A stretch of 64,000 bases of DNA from Norana najaformis. Lineage: Eukaryota > Annelida > Clitellata > Crassiclitellata > Hormogastridae. Numbering within the stretch: the stretch's first letter is position 1; every line of letters begins with the position of its first letter. Both the position numbers and the translations under genes were made by a program. Positions 56,891-64,000 of the stretch are shown here, piece by piece. The notes beneath the pieces are model-generated. The model ran no database searches. It worked only from the letters and a program-made list of their open reading frames with translations, and was not told the origin of the DNA. The stretch lies in NCBI GenBank assembly GCA_964023275.1, contig OZ029913.1, positions 45,573,976 through 45,637,975 of the forward strand, given 5' to 3'.

Positions 56891-57339
56891 TTCTAATACT
56901 GAGGTGTTTTTGTTATGGCTCTGACTAGAGAGTTGGGAATCATATTTAGTTTGTGCGATCTCTTAATGATTCCAATAAGAAGTGAGTTACAGTAGTCAAT
57001 TCAACTGGAAACCAGTACTTTAGCTAGTGGGATTAAGACTGTATGAGGCAAAAGTGATTAGATTCTAAGAATATCCCATATGTAAAATTGAGCTGATTTG
57101 CATATGGTGCTACATGATTAGAAAAATGACATAATGGATGCCGCATATGGTGCCACATGATTAGAAAATGACATAATGGATTCAAATATTATGCCTAGAC
57201 TTTAAGCACATTAAGTCTCTGCGCTTGCTTGACTGGCTTTCTTCCATCTGTCGCTCACATTCCCAGTTCGTTTTATCTATAGTCATGTCACACAGACAAG
57301 AACAATCTATTGTAACATACTGTTTGTTTTATTTAACAG

Positions 57340-57835
57340 TTTTTCACACAAATAATGAGCTCAGCAATGCTGGTTTTACAAGGATCACTTTCTATGGATC
57401 ATGGTGTTGGTAGTGATGTTGGGTGCTGGATGGGCTGGGCTGTGGATAATGCTGAAGAACACCACAATAAATGGAACCGTGTATCTGAACATCCTGAAAT
57501 AGAACTTTATCAATGTCCACAGTATCAGCCACTTCCAACAAGATGATGTGCCATGTCACGGTACAGACTGTCAAATCCTGGCAGATGCAGAAGCACATTA
57601 CGTTGCTGGAGCCTTGGACTGGCAACAGTCCTGACTTGAACAACATAGAGAATATAGACAGTGATAAGACTGAAGGTCTCTGTCCATAATCCAACTTCTG
57701 AGGCAGAACTGATCAACTGGATCAAAGCCGTCTGGGTGCGCAAGATAACACCCATGTTCTGCAGAAAAATGGTCAGATCAATGAAATATCGCATTTAAAC
57801 TGTCACTAAGAACAAAGATATTGCAAATATTTATT
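57340..57835 (+). pseudogene. Tc1/mariner-like transposase relic
   Basis: Plus-strand frames contain FQQDDVPCH (the 'FQQDNAPCHT' block with a catalytic Asp), LLEPWTGNSPDLNNIENI (the 'LPWPxxSPDLNPIENLW' block with the second Asp) and then NPTSEAELINWIKAVWVRKI, CRKMVRSMKYRI and TVTKNK. These are the C-terminal half of a Tc1 transposase in the right order. Frameshifts and an internal stop disable it. Confidence 0.7.
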
Positions 57836-57839
57836 GCTG

Positions 57840-59810
57840 GTTCTAAACCCAGTCATCCTATTCAACATTGCACAGATACTTGAAACAGTGTAAATAATGT
57901 TTATTTTTTATAGTCTGCTTGCTTTCCATGTCGAAACACAACAGCCAATCTCAGTTTCAGACTAAAGATCCGGAGCAAGTGAAGTACTTTCACAAGTCAG
58001 CATCCAACCATGTCAACGCCTTCTGGTTAACTGATCAAGTCCAACGTTACAGACTACATATACAATCATTCAACACTATTACAAACAATTTTATGAGAAG
58101 AAAAACTGAAACGCTACATAAGCTGTTAACAGATCTGCAGTTATTAGTTAATCTCAATTGTGTATTACGTACTTGTAAACTATATACTTGTATGTTTGCA
58201 CTTCTTACTGTGCATGAAAAATAATAAATGTACTGTTGTTACTGCCAAAATATTATTTGAAAATAGACCAAACCAGCTTTAGCAGTTCCCTCTGACCTTT
58301 TTGACTCCTAGACCATCACTGCAAATTCTGATTTTGTACCAATTGTTGTTATTGAGATAGTATGGTGTTGATGTTCTGTCAATAAAATGGCTAAACTAAA
58401 CTAAATACTATTTCTGGCAGCAAAGTTCTTATTTTGAGTCATTCTTATTTTGAGTCCAAAACAATGTTCAAGCAATCAAAAATGGCAACAAAGCATTCGC
58501 AGTACATGACGATACTTGCCAACTGGCACTCTCCAGATGAACATCATCCATTTGCAGATCCTCATGATACTAGGTACATGTGCAGCACGTTGAATTCACT
58601 GATAGGATTGGATAACGAATAAGAAAAATGCAGAATAAATGTGCATCCATTACAATGTATGAAAAATGGGTGTTCAATAGAAATGGGATTAAGCCGGTGC
58701 TTAACTGAGTAATTTGTAGATATGCTTTTATTTGAACATGGTATACAAAGGTGATTTGAATAAACATGGAATAAATGATGGTGTTCCAAAAATGATTTTT
58801 TTTCTACAAATGGACGCTTATTAGATAGGTCTCAAAAACATCCACATCACATCAGACAAAAAAAGATTTCGAATTTCAAAGCAAGTTTTGCTTCCATAAC
58901 CAATGCCTGAAAAGCAAGTCTACTTAATTTAACTGTAAAAACTGAAGAAAAGAAATTTCATAGTCACTTCTTGCACATTTTTGTTATGAGACTTAGCAAC
59001 TCATCTTTGTCTCCTATGGTGTTCGAAGCAAGTTAATTAAGAATGCCGGTGCCATGAAAACCGTCATCCAATTCAAATTAACTCCTTCATGCTTTGCTCT
59101 TTGGCTTCTGATCTTAAGATTTTTTCAGAGTTAACCTAACTGAAACACTGGTCTGTGAATTGTTACTGTTGTTTGTGCTTCAACGAAAGATTGTGTAAAC
59201 ATACAGGCCATACCTCACCAGATTACTGTAAAAAAACGCTTGTAAAGATGAACGATTGCTTTAAGTTAATTTGATATCCCCAGCATTTTTTAAAACCAAA
59301 GCCACTATTTTGGTAGCAAATGCCAATACTGACCCCTTTTAAAGTGCATATTAGATATAAACAGCTTTCTCTGGATTAATTTTACATAACCTTTTGGTGC
59401 TTAGGCTGTAGGGTGTTTAATAATGAAAATCTAGTAACAGCAGTGGCAAATAAATAACATCACTTTGTTTTCCATAGAATATACCTGTAATTTCTTATTG
59501 CCACATTACATTCACAGAATTCAGTTAAACACTAACTTTATATTTTATTCAAACAGATTAATGGCAGCAAACAAGGCCTACCTTGAGACCACCACCAATT
59601 CTGCATCAACATTCCTAGTTATCTAGTTTCAGTTTAAAAACAGTTAACTTTCAGATACACAGGGCCTCCTTTATAGCACACACCATTATACGATAAAAAA
59701 ATTCTAAAAATTCTGCTTTAGACTGCAACCTCGTTACAACACAGTACTTGACTTGTGGCTCCAAACAGCAGTGTTATCAGGAGGGTCCATATATGTTGAG
59801 TTTCACACAG
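57840..59810. other. Mostly unrecognised; LINE-like tail at 58335-58410 and 3' flank of ANAPC13
   Basis: AATAAAATGGCTAAACTAAACTAAAT near 58381-58407 looks like a non-LTR element 3' tail. The right part probably holds the ANAPC13 3' UTR; a minus-strand AATAAA lies near 59546. Confidence 0.4.
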
Positions 59811-59814
59811 TTGG

Positions 59815-60087
59815 CTAGTTTCCTCCCCCTGTTGTTGACATCGCCGTAGATGTTGCAGTAGCCACAGATCCTGTGAGAATTTGCTGCTCCTGTATCTGGG
59901 TCAGGCCCAGGTCAGTCCATTTCTGTTCTTGTTCTTTCAGTGTTTCCTGGCTGTTGCCATTTTCTGGCTCAAGTTCAGGAAGTTCTATTTGGGGCACAAG
60001 AATGTCTTCATCAGGAATTCTGTCATCAAGCCACTCCTGATCTACAATGTCCATTAGTTGACCACAGCGCCTCACTTGGCTGTCCAT
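59815..60087 (-). CDS. ANAPC13: Anaphase-promoting complex subunit 13
   Basis: A 90-residue frame, ATG at 60085-60087, stop at 59815-59817. It starts MDSQVRRCGQLMDIVDQEWL, continues with IPDEDILVPQIELPELE and has KEQEQKWTDLGL. The spacing and residues match the small, acidic APC13 family (about 74 residues in mammals), including the conserved KEQExKWTDLxL segment. The last 20 or so residues are a Ser/Thr/Ala/Gly tail not seen in mammals. APC13 is a structural subunit of the nuclear APC/C ubiquitin ligase that helps hold TPR-subunit contacts. A pyrimidine-rich tract and AG end two bases before the ATG, so the coding region probably lies in one exon after a 5' UTR intron. The 5' exon was not found. 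Confidence 0.9.
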   Translation of the reverse strand: MDSQVRRCGQLMDIVDQEWLDDRIPDEDILVPQIELPELEPENGNSQETLKEQEQKWTDLGLTQIQEQQILTGSVATATSTAMSTTGGGN

Positions 60088-60372
60088 TACTAAAACACAC
60101 AGAAATCTTATTTAACTGGTAATTTCAAATGAAAGTACTACACATGACTACCTAACTGATCTAAACCAGTGCAGTTTAAGGTAGCTTGAAATGTTTGATG
60201 AACTGAGTCAAATGCAAAGTTCTGTATGCATATAATACTGTGGTGTTGTCCATGTCCTGCCAATTTGGCAAGTTCACGCGAGTCCGTTGGGTTCGGCTCC
60301 CCTAGGTCTAGTGGCTTCTTCTTGAATACCAACAACGTAAACCTTTCTAATTTAATTGTGTTCAACTCCAAA

Positions 60373-60424
60373 GATACCACAGTGCCTCACTTGGCTGTCC
60401 ACTGTCAAAACACATAGAAATCTT
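60373..60424 (-). repeat. Partial duplicate of the ANAPC13 start region
   Basis: CTCACTTGGCTGTCCA and the adjoining AAAACACATAGAAATCTT copy 60057-60109 (intron end plus the first ten or so codons) with a handful of changes. The ATG is GTG here and the acceptor context is altered. It lies about 315 bp upstream of the gene copy. Confidence 0.75.
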
Positions 60425-60619
60425 CAAGCACAATTAGTTAATTTCAACCATTTGTGGAAAGTCAGTAGAATTAAATAATCTGTGTAGCCTTAGTATCAGC
60501 AGAATATTGCATGTAGTTGCAATATTGCGCAAAGCACCAAACAATGAAGCATCAAAACCTTGCAACAGTTTCCAATCAACATCCTGGTAAGTTTGTTGAC
60601 ATAAATGAAAAATGACCAA

Positions 60620-60725
60620 CTGGATTTCGACCAGGCTTCTCCAAAGGATTACAATTTTTTACTAAGATTTCACATGAACCGATCACGGATTGATACCTTG
60701 TGCATTATAGTAAGTCCTAATGACT
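60620..60725 (+). repeat. L2/CR1-like LINE 3' end fragment, opposite orientation
   Basis: The reverse complement carries TATAATGCACAAGGTATCAA, CATGTGAAATCTTAGT and GGAGAAGCC, as in the copies at 33640 and 56405. Confidence 0.5.
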
Positions 60726-63690
60726 TGTAGATTAGATAATGCCTAATTTTCTTTATTCAGAACCCATAAGGGTCAAATCCCAAAGTTCTGACTAGAACAG
60801 CGACTTGGTTGTTCCTTATACTCAATTTATACCATGCATTACCAAATAGTACTGTACTACTTTATCCTTACCTGCCCTCCACTGCTGGTGGACCAGGCTT
60901 GCTTCTGAGTAGATCTATGTTTGTGCTCACTCTCTGTTAACTTTCAATTTTGGAAAACATCCCCACCTCACAATCTCAGATTTTGATAATTTTTGGCCCA
61001 CACGAATGCAAATGTGTCGTGAAGGCATAGCGGTTCCTGAGATATGAGGCTTACAACATACCTGGTTTCCCAATTTTCAGAGCCACAGGTAATTAAATTA
61101 ACTCTTTTGTTTTCCAGACACTGTATTTTTGTTTTCCAGGCACAACAGCTATTCCATGTACATGTATGAAACTTTTCAAACAGCTTCAGTTTGTTGTAAT
61201 GTTTCACAAAATGTAAAATACTTCACTCTAACATAGTTTTAGATATATGGTGTGTAAAATATGCTCCTTTGTAAATATTTAGCAAAATGTGAAGTAGATC
61301 GCTAACCATCTTGCAGCAATTTTTCCTTTTACTACACTAGGTTGGGTACGGAAAATTTATGCGCTTGCCTACAGTAGTTATTTGCTTCACAGATAGGGTT
61401 CAAAGTCCTAAACCTGTAACACTGGACACTATTTTAGGCAATTTTCCATGACCTGGAAATGCCTAAGAAAGTCATATGAATGACATATAATCCATGTGTC
61501 TCATCTACTTTGTCATTTACTGGCATGTTTAGTAAAGCACCAATTTTATGCTGTCATAAGTCAAATTTCAACAGTAAAATGATGGCATGCTTAATTCATA
61601 ATGGCATATTCGCTTGGAATTATCAGTAGGTCTACAGGAAAAGTAGTGTTATTTCTCAAATACCTGCAGCTGTATAGCCCAAAAACAACATTGCTGGAAT
61701 TGCTTGCTAAGTAACCCATCTTCATCAATAGTTACTCAAGATGCAAGAAAATTGATGCCAGTGTGGCAAGTTCAATGCAATTTTTCACTGACAAGTTTTA
61801 TAGACTACATCCTGGTCAGAAAAACTTTGTATCAATTAAATTGGGATTTGGTTATTGAGTACATTACAAATGACTAGTACTTGTAAATCTGAAAGAGCTT
61901 CACACAGAATTAATGAAGTCAAGAGACTAAAAACAGCGTTGCATTTGGAAACACAGACGTATTACGTGTGCTTATGTGAACAGCACCAGAAAGTTAAGCT
62001 TCTGTTCGCTGAAGTTTCTGGCATGTTTCATATGTTAAGAACATAACATGAGAATATGTTAACATTGTCTTTGTCAGCAGCAGATATCACGATGCTATAA
62101 TTATGACAATAGTTTTTGTTATATATTCTCTCCGCAAGTTGTGTTGTTAATTATCACACATAGATGAATTTACGACCATTTACAGCGCTTTCCCGCATTT
62201 TACGCTACAGTTACAATAATTAACGAGCATTTCGTCAAATGGCAATACGAAAATTCAGAAAACCGAAACGGAAAAGGGAATGCCCAGCCGCTTGGTGAGG
62301 GGTGGAACATGCCCGAGGTGTGAAACATGCCCTTGGTCACAGATTCTATTCACGGTCTGCCGACCATTTTACCATTTCGTTTTCATAATAATAGGTTTGA
62401 AATGAAATACAACGATTGTTATCACCATTATCATTATCATCATTTTTAAAATGGTCTGACAATAACTTGTCGTTATAAATGGAATTTGAAGTTTTGTGAT
62501 TACAACAGCAAATCATTTATACACCATACAATATTTAGCGACGCTAAACGCCAACTTTATTTAAAGGTGATCTTTACATACAGAGACTAAATTCGCACTT
62601 CGTAAGACAAAATCTTCTGCCAAAATTACCTCAGCTGACAGAAACCGGAAACTAAGTCAAAGTTATATCGTTACATCAGCAGTTTAATTAATATTCAAGA
62701 TGTCTGTGATTGATGGAATCACTTTTAGAGCTTTCTGGGAAATTGGGGAGTACATTGGCTATAGCGACCGTTTGGCCTAACCTCTGCTAATTTTTCAATG
62801 GTTATAGTGGTTTTTAAACCAATAAATCACGAAACCAAATAGCTATAATAGGTCATGTAGATCTGCAGGTTTATTGAAATATATGTATGACAAAAACCGA
62901 TTTGTGATCATGCAATACGAATTTAACTGTTTTAAGTTGCGCAATAACTTGGTTGTTGGTACATTGAATAGTTTATAAACATACCCGTAGTTCCCAGAAA
63001 CCCAAGCAAATAACTTGCTTTTGTTAAGCTGGTCTACATATACCAGGAACTGCATCGGAATGAAAGTATTCGGTTTTTTTTGTTTTCAACATTCTGTTAT
63101 TAGGTTAGTGAAGATATAACATTTGGATTTCATGAAATTCTATGACATCAGGTAAGTTTTTTTTGGAGAACACGTTTATCAGATTAAAAGCGGAAATGGT
63201 GCAAACGGCAGTTAAGGGTGGGTCGCGTAATGGGGGCAGATTTGCGTTTTAGCGATTTCAAAGATCGTTTCAGTATTGGCAAATTGAATAAATAAATATT
63301 GAGATGTTCCTTCGATTTTGTGAAACGGGCTGCTTCTCTTGAATTTTCTTTCTTACGTCGTAATGGACCGGCTTTAGTTTCTTCCGTGTTTCTCAAACAC
63401 TACAGCAGACTTTCAATTACGTTTTGTATCTATTGTCACTGATAAGCAACGTATTCGGTCTCTTTTCTAATCAAAAGAAGCCATTCTTCCCACATTTTAA
63501 CACTTCCCTTCAGTTTTTGTACCATTTATTTGTCTAGCGAGGCAGTAATGTTAATTTTGTCTTCTTCTCACTAGTTTTCATGTAATGCAAGTGGGTATTT
63601 ATCTAGCGCGTCTTCAGGAAACTGCTTATTCATCTAGAGAGGCAGTAATGCTAATTAAGATGTGTGTTGAGTGTCCTTTGTCTTCTGATT
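60726..63690. other. Unrecognised sequence upstream of ANAPC13
   Basis: It should contain the ANAPC13 promoter and 5' exon, which I cannot place. A weak B-box-like GGGTTCAAAGTCC lies near 61387. A short sequence AGGCAGTAATG(T/C)TAATT is repeated at about 63540 and 63642. No credible gene. Confidence 0.45.
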
Positions 63691-63814
63691 GAGGTAAATG
63701 AGGAAGAGTGGGGATTGCTTGCCAGGGATGCCCAGAAAAGTTGCATCCAATTGACATCCACCAGATGCTTGAAGATGAATTGCTAATGCAGAAACATCAG
63801 ATGAGTGCAAAACA

Positions 63815-63985
63815 GATGGGTACGAGTCGGTGGCTACTGATCAGCTCCGATTCGGATGGTGTTATACCTGATGATAGTTCTCAGCATGAATATTCGAATG
63901 CGCCTATTCCCGTCTTCTGCAAACAATCCGGCAATTTTCTACGATTTTTTTGAAAGTATACGATTTCATGTATTTCATGCACACA
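63815..63985 (+). repeat. Dispersed repeat, copy 2 (first copy at 19754)
   Basis: It shares GGGTACGAGTCGGTGGCTAC and the CCTATTCCCGTCTTCTGCAA block with 19754-19921. Here the open plus-strand frame begins upstream, at an ATG at 63708 (MGIACQGCPEKLHPIDIHQM). Confidence 0.6.
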
Positions 63986-64000
63986 CATCGACATCTACCA

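Noticed and set aside
61360..61400. tRNA-like B box GGGTTCAAAGTCC
   Set aside because: No matching A box at the right spacing and no stems; too weak to annotate.

Overview
The window is animal nuclear DNA: about 40% GC, spliceosomal introns with GT/AG ends, long intergenic stretches, many microsatellites and many decayed transposons. The lineage is most likely a lophotrochozoan, plausibly a mollusc. That is inference from a catabolic threonine ammonia-lyase with an ACT-like tail (vertebrates lack this form), a CORE-SINE-like element, and the mix of RTE/CR1/L2-type LINEs, Gypsy, pogo, Tc1 and hAT relics.

Three host genes can be supported. (1) The 3' end of a La-related protein 4-like gene (+): four coding exons between 1435 and 8205, followed by a long AT-rich 3' region. 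(2) A complete threonine ammonia-lyase (threonine dehydratase) gene (-): 13 exons whose coding part runs from 39637 down to 19060. I joined them by splice site and phase into one 438-residue reading frame with a PLP-enzyme core and an ACT-like C-terminus. (3) ANAPC13, a small subunit of the anaphase-promoting complex (-), at 59815-60087. The first two genes converge on 8.2-19.1 kb. The three genes share no evident pathway: one is an RNA-binding protein, one an amino-acid catabolic enzyme, one a cell-cycle ubiquitin ligase subunit.

Layout: 1-545 LINE fragment; 1.4-8.2 kb LARP4-like exons, with a pogo-like element nested in a hAT-like element at 3.1-5.9 kb; 8.2-19 kb 3' region and spacer with tandem and purine-rich repeats; 19-40 kb threonine ammonia-lyase, its introns loaded with LINE 3' ends, direct and inverted repeats, an (AT)n tract and a 5S rRNA-derived sequence; 40-46 kb simple repeats, a SINE, a CR1/jockey-like relic, a perfect hairpin and a large (TTC)n/(ATT)n block; 46.4-49.4 kb LINE and Gypsy relics; 51-52.3 kb a CORE-SINE-like element and an inverted LTR-like copy; 52.7-54.7 kb a hAT element with intact target-site duplication that carries a LINE insertion with its own duplication; 56-58.4 kb LINE and Tc1 relics; 59.8-60.4 kb ANAPC13 and a partial duplicate of its start; 60.4-64 kb mostly unrecognised sequence ending in a second copy of a repeat also found at 19.8 kb.

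No previously undescribed multi-gene system was found. The best leads are the nested, TSD-bracketed transposons, the inverted repeats around exon 2 of the lyase gene, the regional enrichment of the palindrome TAGGCCTA, and unusual splice-site contexts in the lyase gene.
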